Assembly (NCBI RefSeq): GCF_000143415.4
Contig: NW_003314434.1
Coordinates: 104,008 to 168,007 of the forward strand
Direction: 5' to 3'
Source: Selaginella moellendorffii
Lineage: Eukaryota; Streptophyta; Lycopodiopsida; Selaginellales; Selaginellaceae
DNA length: 64,000 nt
In this document: positions 36,160-45,795 of the stretch, piece after piece
Layout: each line of letters begins with the position of its first letter
Position numbering within the stretch: position 1 is the first letter of the stretch
Notes under the pieces: generated by a model
The model's database searches: none
Told to the model about the DNA's origin: nothing
The model's input: only the letters and a program-made list of their open reading frames with translations
Translations under genes and position numbers: made by a program

Positions 36160-37539
36160 ATGGCTGATGGAGCGAGAATCGTCCGTGTTCAAGACGGCGA
36201 TTGTGAGGCGCTCTATTTTGGTAGTGCCATTGAAATGGTAAAATTATTCAAGGTAGGATTGCCATTTGGGAAAGTGGTAAGAAATCCCTTGATCCCGAGT
36301 TCTGTGACGATTGTGGAATTGTCCAAGGCAGAGTGGCAGGAGGTATGGGACAACACCACTCCAAGCTTCACACTCACTCGCTGCAGGAACCAGGGCACAG
36401 AGGGTGGTGCCCAGAAAGGGCAAACAGCAGATGGGCATGGCTCTAGTTCCCAAGATGGGCGGGGTGTAACGGATGGCAATGGGGGGCATGCTGCCCAGGA
36501 TGGGCGAGGTGTAGGGGATGGCAATGGCCAGGACGGCAATGGAAGCGAAGGCCAGGATGAGAACGGTGGCCAGAACAGTGGCCAGGATGAGGGTGGAGGC
36601 GGGAGTGAAGAGAGTGAAGAAACTGAAGAAGAAGAAGAAGAAGAAGATCATGGAGCTGGTGAGCTTGAAGTGGTGGTGGTGTTGCGGGGGGCACCCGCTG
36701 GAACTGGCATTATGCAAGATGGGGTCCTCCAGTTAGCAAGATCAACTCACTCGGGACTTGCATTGTCGGCGTCCATGGTGTTCCGCTTTAAGATCGAGAA
36801 TGGTTGGGATGCTATGGAGATGAGCGTTGTACTCAAAGGCGGCTTTGAGACATCTGGGAGGTGTATCGCAAATGACGACCGAGTTGGTGTACTTCATGAC
36901 GACCTTTTGATGGAGTTTGGTGTCGGAGATTCTACTGCTACGGCAACACTGTTGGACACAATGGTGTTTCATGACACTCATGATAAATCTGTGACGAGTA
37001 TATCCTCGACTGCGACAAGCAATGATCACTTGCTAGGCATGCGAATGCAAGGTGGTTATTTGCGGCTAGGGGCATCTGGGGCTCTAGAAGGAAGAGCTGA
37101 GTTCAAGGCCTCCACTGTCTCGACAGAGGCTGCTGAATCAAGCTCCTCAATTAAACTGGCTGGTATTGCTAATACCACATTCAGCGTGCATGAGGTGTCC
37201 AAGAAGCTGAGTGGGAAAATGGCCTTTGTGGCGAATCACAAAAGGCTAGCTCTGTCAGCATGCGTTGGTATGCCATGGTCTGCCCTTACTACAACAAAGG
37301 TTGGAGAGTACTTTGACGAAGAACTTGGCATGGGATGGCCCGCTGAAGTCGGAGGAAAGGGAATGTATATGCTCTGGGGAGGAGGCACATATCCTTATTC
37401 CTTTGACATGGAGAGAAGTGTAGCTGAATGCTCCGATTCGATAGTCTCTGGAAAACAGAGATACAGTGCTGTCGTCATGGTTAATCATGATATCAAGTGG
37501 GACAATCTAAAATGTACGAAATATATGCTTCATCCTTAA
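36160..37539 (+). CDS. Unrecognised 459-residue intronless protein with Gly/Asp/Gln-rich and acidic middle
   Basis: A single uninterrupted frame. Residues 1-75 form a compact globular-looking start (IVRVQDGDCEALYFGSAIEM). Residues about 80-150 are low complexity, repeating GNG, QDG and QDE words. A run of Glu (SEETEEEEEEED) follows. The C-terminal 290 residues alternate hydrophobic and polar residues, as in beta-rich folds (RSTHSGLALSASMVFRFK, VHEVSKKLSGKMAFVANH). No signal peptide or membrane segment is evident. The start is only 128 bp after the callose synthase stop and follows two telo-box-like TTAGGG words at 36116-36128. I do not recognise the family. The length and codon structure favour a real gene, possibly lineage-specific. 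Confidence 0.55.
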   Translation: MADGARIVRVQDGDCEALYFGSAIEMVKLFKVGLPFGKVVRNPLIPSSVTIVELSKAEWQEVWDNTTPSFTLTRCRNQGTEGGAQKGQTADGHGSSSQDGRGVTDGNGGHAAQDGRGVGDGNGQDGNGSEGQDENGGQNSGQDEGGGGSEESEETEEEEEEEDHGAGELEVVVVLRGAPAGTGIMQDGVLQLARSTHSGLALSASMVFRFKIENGWDAMEMSVVLKGGFETSGRCIANDDRVGVLHDDLLMEFGVGDSTATATLLDTMVFHDTHDKSVTSISSTATSNDHLLGMRMQGGYLRLGASGALEGRAEFKASTVSTEAAESSSSIKLAGIANTTFSVHEVSKKLSGKMAFVANHKRLALSACVGMPWSALTTTKVGEYFDEELGMGWPAEVGGKGMYMLWGGGTYPYSFDMERSVAECSDSIVSGKQRYSAVVMVNHDIKWDNLKCTKYMLHP

Positions 37540-37643
37540 CGAAAGAGACGAAAGATGTGTCCACTGTTGGTGAAGCATCTGGAGCCTCGCGAGTGTCGGT
37601 AAGGTTGTCTGTGCGTCTCTTTGGTTCTTACATTGAGGTTATT

Positions 37644-38117
37644 TTAGGCAGGTGGTCGGCACTGAGCAAGAACCACCTGGAGGCGACGACGAAGAGGACG
37701 ACGGTGGGTGGTTGGGGAGAGTGAAAGATCACCTGAGAAAGATTTGGAGTGAGCTTTAGCTGCCCTTGAATTTCGGTTGTTTTGTAATGGCTCCAAGAAC
37801 TTTTGTACCTTTCTTTGCAAAAGCTTGAAACGCGTGTCGAGGACACACCTATACCAGAGAAAAGCTTTCGTCAAAGAACGCTGCATGCCTCTCTTGTCAC
37901 ACAGCTTTGACTGTCGGAAAGTCTCGACTTCTCCTTCCAGATAGCGTTGCCTCAAGAGGTTGAGCCCCTCGATGCCGCATACCCCAAACACTTCGAAGTC
38001 GGACTGTACGTGCTGAACCATCATCTCCCCCAGGCCCGCCGAGAGCAGACGATCCTCTACTTCCTGTTCACTGGCTTCAGCGATCGCAATGAGAATGTCC
38101 ATCGCACTGCTTCCCAC
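37644..38117 (-). CDS. Uncharacterised ORF, possibly a helical-repeat fragment
   Basis: The frame starts MGSSAMDILIAIAEASEQEV and continues ERLL-type helices (LLSAGLGEMMVQHVQ, GIEGLNLLRQRYL). It extends upstream in frame as GLVKLLDPSSKTARNF, which resembles one Armadillo-like helix pair. The C-terminal 50 residues are basic and low complexity and may be untranslated. The upstream minus-strand stretch at 38150-38340 includes AEAVAIFHRMLEL, which looks like a PPR helix. I cannot place it in a family; it may be a decayed gene next to the PPR remnant. Confidence 0.3.
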   Translation of the reverse strand: MGSSAMDILIAIAEASEQEVEDRLLSAGLGEMMVQHVQSDFEVFGVCGIEGLNLLRQRYLEGEVETFRQSKLCDKRGMQRSLTKAFLWYRCVLDTRFKLLQRKVQKFLEPLQNNRNSRAAKAHSKSFSGDLSLSPTTHRRPLRRRLQVVLAQCRPPA

Positions 38118-38374
38118 AAAGTTCCGTGCAGTCTTTGAAGAAGGATCCAGCAGTTTAACCAGGCCACCGCACCGACGCCAAGACCTTCACCACCATCTTG
38201 CTGGCCTGCTCGAGCTTGAAACATCCACAGTTGCGTCCACGAGAGCGACGCACAGCAGCTCCAGCATCCGGTGGAATATTGCCACCGCCTCTGCCGCGCA
38301 GCCGTGCCTGCCCGAGGTGGCGGTACTCATCAGGTGGCACGGCGTCGCTGATGTGAAAGCGCTTGCAGCCACGG

Positions 38375-38692
38375 CGGCATGACCGCCAAGGCCGTGGAGT
38401 TCTTCGTCCCGATGATCCACGGCTACCAAGTTGGCGACCACTGCTCTTTCATGGCGAATCTCCTCGGACGGAAGGATTCATTTGCAAGATGCCGTTTCAA
38501 GCTGCAGCATCGGTGTGGATGACGCTGCTGGGAGCTTGTAGAACTCGAACAAAGGAGGCCAGTGACCAGGTATCCGATATCAACCCCGAGCACGCACAGA
38601 GTTATATAGTGCTCTCCAATGTCTACGAAACAAGACCGTTCGCGAACGAGTTGCTTAGCTCAGTGAGAAACTATAAGAAGTACCTGTCATGA
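38375..38692 (+). pseudogene. PPR (PLS/DYW-type) gene remnant with frameshift
   Basis: Two frames together spell the end of a plant PPR protein. The first is MTAKAVEFFVPMIHGYQV with CSFMANLLGR; after a +1 shift near 38480 it continues FICKMPFQAAASVWMTLLGA, CRTR and INPEHAQSYIVLSNVYE. These match the last PPR and the E-motif region that precede a DYW domain. No DYW domain or upstream repeats are present, so the gene is truncated at both ends and shifted. DYW-type PPRs edit organelle RNAs and are very numerous in Selaginella, so dead copies are expected. Confidence 0.65.
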
Positions 38693-38893
38693 GTTTTGGT
38701 TACTGTGGAGCGTCATAGGCTCGTTTTGCATCTTCAAGATGCCCATTGCGGGCATATGCACTGAGCAGATTCATCCAGAGGAGTGTTTCATCTTGAAACG
38801 GATCTGATTGTCTTGAGGTCCCGAATCTAAAAGCATCGGAGAAAAGGGCAGGAATTTAGAGAGGAGGAACGAAGGTTAGGTTATCGTTCCGAA

Positions 38894-39322
38894 ATGAGGC
38901 TTTTAGGGCAACGACCAGTGGATAGTCATGAACGAGCAGCGGAGATTGCTGTACAATCGCTCAACATACTCAAAGGCATGTCGGTCAAGGCGCCAGATCC
39001 TGGGCGGCTGGATGAGTGCCTCACATGTTTGGCGTTTAGTTCATGGCAAGGGATGTCGAAGCAGGAAATCTTGGGCACGCTGCTGCGTTTAGGGGTAACA
39101 GTCGATTACTTAGCTTCGAAGCACAGGGTTCTTCTGAGCAGGCTGACTGAAAGGCCAGTGGAGAAGCCGCTCCCCTCAGTCGATGATCACAAGCCACGCC
39201 GCAGCTTGCAGCAAGCTAAGCAGGAGAAGCAGCAGCTGCTGAGTTTCTACAAGCTGCTGGATGCATGGAAGCCCAGGCAGCCAGTGCCGTGGCCTGCTGT
39301 TGGAGAGGAGCAGTGGCAATGA
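38894..39322 (+). CDS. Unrecognised 142-residue ORF, possibly a broken longer gene
   Basis: The frame begins MRLLGQRPVDSHERAAEIAV and contains a helical, Lys/Gln-rich end (RRSLQQAKQEKQQLLSFYKL). Directly after its TGA the same frame continues with sensible residues (LLHLQQSVHELLDEGIPDAG) to a second stop at about 39404. In a different frame, 39309-39782 is open with a hydrophobic central part (LALLLEFLSRFLELML). This pattern suggests either a missed intron or an inactivated gene. No family is recognised. Confidence 0.35.
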   Translation: MRLLGQRPVDSHERAAEIAVQSLNILKGMSVKAPDPGRLDECLTCLAFSSWQGMSKQEILGTLLRLGVTVDYLASKHRVLLSRLTERPVEKPLPSVDDHKPRRSLQQAKQEKQQLLSFYKLLDAWKPRQPVPWPAVGEEQWQ

Positions 39323-39782
39323 CTTCTTCATCTTCAACAATCTGTTCATGAGCTGCTCGATGAGGGGATTCCAGATGCTGGCGATCCAACTGACAATGAA
39401 TAGTCAGTACCTAGATGCGCTCAAGAGAAAGGCGAGCAGTAGCAGCGGCAGCCTGGCCTTACTCCTCGAGTTCTTGTCGCGCTTCCTTGAGCTCATGTTG
39501 GGAGGAATCCTGTTACGGATGAGGGACCTGCGCCTCGTGTTCATACACTGGTGCGCCGTGTTGCTGGAGGAAGTGGAGGTTGCCGAGTCCAACATTTGCT
39601 GGAAGCACCTCATCGAGCTCTCCACCACGCTTCTCAGCGAGGACGAGGAGAAGCTGTTGCAGCTCCTCTGCAAAACCTGCCACCCCACCAATCACCTCCT
39701 CCAGGGCATGCGGGTTGCTAGGAAGAACACCAACGCAGAAATTAGATCACACGGCCCGAATATTGTGAATGTTTTGTATTAA

Positions 39783-41111
39783 ATTTAACAATGCATTGGA
39801 TTGTATTGAATTGTGTTACCAGGAGTCTGGATGATTTGTCTTTGGAGTAGTCACTTTAATAATAACCATCAATTGCATGGAAAATTCCTGACTCACATGG
39901 GTGTAATCTGCGCTCAATTGGGCAACATCCTCCACAAACCTAATGACATTTTACCTGCAAAAATCCACCCAGCAGGTACTTTACATATGAATTAGGAAAG
40001 ACTAACCTCACTAGTGTGGCAAGGGAATAGGGAATAGAAAACATTGGGTAGAATTTATTATAGGAGATGGCCATCTTGGTATGGCTATGATGCTATATAT
40101 TAATATTAAATTAGTTTTAATTTAGACACTTGCTCCTTGTATATAAACTAGGTTTTTGGGTTTATTGAAATGCCCATTTCTATATTCAATTTCCATATTT
40201 TATGCACTCATATTATAGAGGTGAGGGGTAATTTTGATTATCCTTAAGGAGTGCTTGGATTTGGGATTTTGGTTTAGATTTAAATTTTGCATTGTCTAAA
40301 ACTCTTTTTCCTTATAATTTTTTAAATTTTTTCTCTTTTCCTTTTTCCTTTTCATTCATTTTCATAGTAGAGTAACAACTTCCTCCTCTTTTAACTTTGG
40401 AGTAATAATTGGTGTAATTGCTCAATGTTATGTGGTTGTAATTGAACAATCAGACTTAAATGATAGTGCCATTCATGACATATGATATAGTTCCTTCTAC
40501 TCTTGTTGCCAATCCTCGTGTCTGGTTGAAGTTCTTCTATGAGAATCTTAAAAATAATATGTACAATTAGTTCAATCAATTTACAATGATTATCACATAT
40601 CATTTTTTGGATGATACTTAGTGTTTGTGAGAGTTCCCCATATATTTCTAAAGGACAACACTGTAGTGGTACAATAGTTTAAATGCAATCACTTATGCAG
40701 ATTGGAGCATTCTCCCAGATATTTTCAAATGCACATTTAGACATATCAAGGATTGTGTTAATGTCTTTTAATAATTATATCATTTTTATTAAAAGCTATT
40801 TGAGTTAATGATGCAATTTGGTGTTTGTTTCTGAAGCTTTTTGCTTTATGTAGAGCTAAATATATTAGAGTGGATCAAATTAGGAATATTATGGCGAATA
40901 TTTTATCAAAATCTTGTAAAACTTATGTATGTATTTATTCTAGCCACTTTTGATAATATATGAGATGTTACCTCTTCCACTTTTCAATGTATGTCCTTCA
41001 GTTCCATTTCATATGGGAGATGGTCCTGTTCCAATGGAGGTTCTAATGGACATGGTTGTGGCTTTGATATCCACTATTAGGCATGTAATGAAGTTGATCA
41101 TACTTATCATG
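39783..41111. other. AT-rich intergenic DNA, no gene seen
   Basis: Base composition drops sharply to AT-rich with many T and A runs (for example 40300-40380). Reading frames are short and random-looking. Likely old, decayed repeats, but I cannot name any element here. Confidence 0.5.
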
Positions 41112-41745
41112 TGTAGTGCATATAATCATGGGATAAAATTTAGATATACTGTCACCGTGAATCTTTGGAACTTTGGGGGATAAATGGGGATAAAATAGCC
41201 ACTAAGGGCTCTCTCATCAAGCAATTACCCCTTTTTCAGTTGACTTAAGAGGAGAGAAATAAGGTGTGTTACAATTGGTATCGGAGCAAATGACACAGGT
41301 TTGATTCCCATTAATTAGTGGCTACTTAAAAATATAATATACCCTTGAGTAAGGTATATTCCTACCCCTAAATTTGAAATTGGGCATCCATGCGTACATC
41401 CTTCCTCCTGTGTGGAGTATCCACAGACGAAGGTATCCACCATGGGACCACAGTACAGGTGGATAACTAATTGCCTTACATGGAATAGGTAATCCATACA
41501 ATGGAAAGATTGGTAAATTTAGTGCAGAAATGGAAGTGTTAGTTCCTCTTAGCTCAGTAGGGGTTGTTAGTCAATAGTTAATAAGGACATTAACATTTCT
41601 GAAGGGGGAGTGAGTGTAGTGCATGTGATCATGGGATAAGATTTAGATATACTATCACTGTGGATTCTTGGAACTTTAGGAGATAAATAAAGATAAAATA
41701 GCCACTAAGGGCTCTCTTATCAAGCAATTGCCCTTTTTCCAGTTG
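41112..41745 (+). mobile_element. TRIM-like miniature LTR element with a truncated 3' LTR
   Basis: Two similar segments start TGTAGTGCAT: a left copy at 41112-41273 (162 bp, ending TTACA) and a right copy at 41615-41745 that lacks the last ~30 bp. Two bases after the left copy lies TGGTATCGGAGC (41276-41287), one mismatch from the initiator-Met-tRNA primer site common in plant LTR elements. GAAGGGGGAG, a polypurine tract,sits just before the right copy. The internal 340 bp has no coding capacity. Size and layout fit a terminal-repeat retrotransposon in miniature. The right end runs straight into a relic LTR. Confidence 0.6.
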
Positions 41746-42056
41746 CACAAAATAGAACTTAAACTTTTCATGTGCCACATATTATATACCACGTGTTTAA
41801 AGACAGTGGAACGAAACCCAAGTTTTAAAACCTTAAGCCACTAAATGAAAGAATAGAGCCAAATTCCAAAACTTACATTTAAGGAGCCAAAGAATTGGAA
41901 TACAAAACAACTCCTCAAATATTTAACCCAAGGAACAAAGAAATAAAAATATAAAATGACATTGAAACAGTCTTAAAGCTTGTAGCATCCCAATGCCAGA
42001 ATCAACACATAAAATGGAGCCAAATAGAATATAATGTTATTTCAGCATACCGGTGA
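41746..42056 (-). mobile_element. Relic LTR fragment related to the LTRs at 45796 and 51928
   Basis: Aligning by eye, words such as AGCATCCCAATGCCAG, CATACCGGTG, GCCACTAAATGAAAGAATAG (GCCACTGAACGAAGGAACGG in the young LTR) and AACAACTCCTCAAA correspond in order to the young 1144-bp LTRs. Almost all differences are G to A or C to T. About 310 of 1144 bp remain; the first ~50 bp are replaced by the TRIM-like element. This is an old insertion of the same family, decayed mainly by transitions. Confidence 0.7.
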
Positions 42057-42140
42057 AAGATAAGTGATAAATAGTTAATTATTTATTGATGGCAAACATA
42101 TATGAATAAGAGTCAATAAGAATGATTTACTTTGGTATGC

Positions 42141-43435
42141 TTATGTTTTGCCAAAGAAACCAAAGAGACCTTTGATAGCTTTGACAGCATTCTCATTGAA
42201 TATAGGCTCGTCATACTTGTCAATCAACGCTTTAAATTCCGGTGATGCTCTCAAGCTTGCCAGATCTTCATCAGTTCTTATTTTCTGCAGGACATTTCTC
42301 TCTTTCAGAAAACTACCTGATTTTTCGTTTCTCACCTTATAATCCTCAAAACCAGCCTCCAGAGCCTCCCCCAGAGCTGAAAGCCCTGCTTCAACCTTGC
42401 CACAAAGAAACAGACCACTATTAGAGATCAATGAGAGCAACGAAAACATTTATCTGATGGTCACCTGGTCAAGTTTTGCGTAGCAGCACGCTACATTGTA
42501 GCTGGCGATTGCTTCTTCAAGCCCCTCGGGCTTGGATCCAAGTACAGACTCGAATTTTGACAGTGCTTCTTGATAGGCTGATTTTCTGGATAGAAATATT
42601 CAAGTTAACAACGTCGTGATTCAAATCGGTCGTACGTACTTGTAGAGTTGAAGGCCATCCCGAAGGTCCTCTTCTCTTTGCTTCTTGAGCTGCATTTTTC
42701 GATTTTAGTTTTGGATCTGGAATTTGTTGATAAGTTTCTAGATTCCGATGATGGGCAAAACTAAGAAATTTCACCTGGATTTCACGAAGCTGCTCACTGA
42801 TGACATTCGCGTTTCTTTGCGCTGCGAGTTTCCCAGACGATACAGCCTGATCTTCTCTTTCTCCCTTCGAGATGAGAAAATCTCGGTAAGATACAGATGA
42901 GAAAAAAAAACAAGTCATGACCAACCGTATTTTTTTTGCATCTTCATGAGAAGAGGTCCAATTCTTTGACGAACAGTGTACATTGTGCGTCCATACTCTG
43001 CCGCTGGCCAGATCTCATTCCCAAAGACAGCACTAGCATTACAAAGAAAAAGATGGTAAAAACACGATGGCATTACCTTGTCGCAAGAACTTTGTCCCCT
43101 GGCTGGAACATCTTTGTTTTCGCTGCACTCCCGCCAGGAGCAAGAGCATCGATGTATGTTCCACTATCGGACCCTTTGTAGAATTTGATCCCATACGGCT
43201 TCTCAATCTCTACCTCATAGAATTCGTCGGGTTTGCTACCACTACTGCTACTTGTACTAGCGCTAGAATCCTTGGATTCCCCGGTGGTGACCGTCCCAAT
43301 GCTAGATGAATCGGCACTACTGGCAGCTGCCAAGATCGATCCCGTGTTGCCGATTCTCTGCGGGAAGGTGAGCTTCCTCTCGAAATTCCTGGAGCTGGCT
43401 TGCCACCGCCGTGGCTGAAGAGGCAAATGCCACAA
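42141..43435 (-). CDS. MET1: MET1/ZKT: PDZ- and TPR-containing thylakoid protein for PSII assembly
   Basis: About six exons. After a plastid-targeting-like N-terminus (MWHLPLQPRRWQASSRNFER) comes a PDZ-like part: FYEVEIEKPYGIKFYKG, GTYIDALAPGGSAAKT and FQPGDKVLAT|SAVFGNEIW, then PAAEYGRTMYTVRQRIGPLL. A linker with ISEQLREIQ follows and then TPR-like helices: EALSKFESVLGSKPEG, ASYNVACCYAKLDQVEAGLS, ALGEALEAGFEDYK. The end NENAVKAIKGLFGFFGKT matches Arabidopsis MET1 (At1g55480), a stroma-lamella protein that helps PSII supercomplex assembly and repair. An alternative start at 43572 (MSSRFFILRAAMAAG) would need an extra intron joining to SSRNFER. A G-box palindrome lies upstream. Confidence 0.85.
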
Positions 43436-43591
43436 ATGCTGCTGCTGCTGCTGCCACTGGCGATCTTACCAGGAATCCCAGTGGCGCCACCTTGATTGAG
43501 GATGGCGCCGCCGCTCCACAGCGCTGCCCCGGCCGCCATCGCCGCTCGGAGGATGAAGAAGCGGGAGGACATAAAAAATAAAAGAGCGCCA

Positions 43592-43625
43592 TAGCTTCGT
43601 CCACGTGGCCACGTGGACGAAGCTA
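43592..43625. promoter_or_regulatory. Perfect 34-bp palindrome with two adjacent G-boxes upstream of MET1
   Basis: The left arm TAGCTTCGTCCACGTGG is followed directly by its exact reverse complement. The two CCACGTGG G-boxes abut at 43601-43608 and 43609-43616, 157 bp before the MET1 ATG at 43435. G-boxes bind bHLH and bZIP light regulators such as PIF and HY5, which would fit a photosynthesis gene. Confidence 0.7.
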
Positions 43626-43639
43626 CCACTGAAATTCCT

Positions 43640-44770
43640 TGGACTTATTCTAGAATATACCTTACGGCGGCATATTCGATTTGGCATATTCGCTTCTAAC
43701 ATAATGTTTATAGATAGTAAATTTTCTTAAGTTGTTTTATATCTGTGTTAAACAAATGCCCTTTCTCATTTTTTAAATAAACTAGATATAAAACTCTTTT
43801 TAAGAGGTAAACTTATATGACCTTTTTGAAAGCCATTATGAGTTCTTGGGATATAGGTATATTAATTGGGGTTTGACCTTACAAAACCGTTTTACTTTAT
43901 CAACTAAAAAATAATTCTTCTTTTTTTCCATTATATATTTTTTCCATTTTGGAGTCATTACCAACAATCAAAATTTGAATTAAATATATTGGTTTCTACC
44001 ATTCTTTTCTCCTTTGCTCAATTGAGCTTGCATGCCATTACAGCCAGCATGGCTAGAGCCAACACTAGTATGCAGCTAAGGCCATGCACTTTGCCATGAC
44101 AAGTACCATAGCCAACATGAGCCAATTCTAGGGCATGGGCCAATGCCAATATGCTGTCCAGTTCCCATCCAACTGATTTCATTGTAAAACTTTGATAAGA
44201 TATAAAAGACAAAAAACTATGATTTTATAAAATATTTATAAGTGCCTAGACCATGCTATAAAGCCATGCATTTAAACAGGTGGTTCCATTGTTTTCCTAA
44301 GGTTTTCTACCTTGGTTAATAATCTCTAAAATTTAAGAAACCAGGGTTAATCTGACTCTGAATCTTCTTTTGTAAATATGTATGACCAACTTCTTTTTGT
44401 CCAAATTTTTGTTCAAAGGTAGCAACTCTAACATAAACCCCCCACCCCAACGGTTTCTCTTAATTATTTTCAAAGGCCTCTCCTTTGGAGGGCTTCCTAC
44501 TCTTCTTATTTGCTTAGTTTTAATTATGGCAAAGTTGAATATGAACAAAAGAAAATAGAAAAGGAGGTCTTAAGTGTAATTCCATTTTGTTTAAGCTTTT
44601 TTCTTTTGTTCTGCCTAAGATATAAAAACATTTACCTTTTCATCATTCCCAGCTATTGCCTGTCCTCAAGCAGTCGAATTCTCTAAATCCTGCTCTAGAT
44701 TGCTGAGCTTGGTCTTCATAGTGACAAGCTCGACGCTTCAGCATAGATTGTCAAGTTTTTGACATATCAT
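43640..44770. other. AT-rich intergenic DNA
   Basis: No gene or clear element. Around 44030-44160 words such as AGCCAACA and CCATGC recur loosely (imperfect internal repetition). Frames are short on both strands. Confidence 0.45.
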
Positions 44771-44779
44771 CTAATTCTT

Positions 44780-45790
44780 CTAGTCAAGCATGGCGATGTG
44801 CTAATCCTGGCGGGTGATACACTCTACATCAGTGGATGTGAAAGTCAAGATTGTGCTTTTGAGTTTTTTGGATTATATGGTGTTGATGATTTTGCTCACC
44901 CATGACTCAATCCACTTTCTTGGTAATTGTCTTGAGGTAGCTCAAGACTTGCACTTAGTACTTTGTAGTTTCCTCATCTTCTATCGGTTGCATTGGCTTG
45001 TCAACTGGCTGCTTGCCTCCCTTGATGTGTTGAGCAAGTTCCTCCATGAAGCTTCGGACTGCTAGCTGGCTAGGTTGATTCGCGGACTTGTGCACAAAGG
45101 CGCAACTAGCTTTGACTTTATAGTGCTGCTGTAGTGTCTACTACTGCTGTGGTTGCCTCATTTTGCTAGACTTATCAGTCAAGGGTGTGTCGTTATCAAA
45201 TGGATAGGTGGATTGGAGAAACTTTAACCCATACTCCTTTAGTTCACATAGACCCTCTTTTGTAGCCTTATCGTCTTTGTCCTATTGAGTTTTTTGGCCA
45301 TGATTTTCTTGGCCTAAACTCACCTCATTGGATATATCTACAGCCAATGGTTTTGCAACATCTATAGGCACATTATGTGTTGAATTTTGTGGCTTAAATT
45401 TTGGAATTTCTTCCACAACTTCGACATTCATCATTTGCCTAGTGTTATCCATTTGTGTATTCATCACTTCTTCGATGCTCAAAGAGATTTGTCTAGGCAT
45501 CAGAATTGTCTTTGTAGACATAGACAAATTACAATTTTGTTCTTGATCTGGGCATAGCATTTTATCACCATACTTATTGTGTTTAGCTTTTCTACAGCAT
45601 ACTTAGCCACTGGATTTCTAGAGGTCTCACAGTTTGGATTTTTGGATTTAGGTAAAATTTCTTTTTAAGGGGAGAATTTTCCTCGCTTGAATCTGTATTC
45701 TCCTCCACTTCCACATCCCTCTCTATTTCCCTCAGAAGAGATACTAAAGGTGGTGGCTCAATAACAAGGTGAGGCGCAAGATCCTCCTAA
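44780..45790 (-). pseudogene. Decayed ORF, probably retroelement-derived, interrupted by many stops
   Basis: On the minus strand one frame shows protein-like stretches broken by stops: LSIEEVMNTQMDNTRQMM, KPLAVDISNEVSLGQENHG, ELKEYGLKFLQSTYPFDND and MEELAQHIKGGKQPVDKPMQ. The amino-acid texture is Gag-like (helical, Gln/Lys-rich), but I recognise no domain. It ends at the target site of the young LTR element, and the AT-rich sequence beyond 53077 may be its other half. Confidence 0.35.
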
Positions 45791-45795
45791 GTAGT
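45791..45795 (+). repeat. Target-site duplication (GTAGT), left copy
   Basis: GTAGT directly precedes the left LTR and recurs at 53072-53076 directly after the right LTR, as expected for a 5-bp integrase duplication. Confidence 0.85.
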
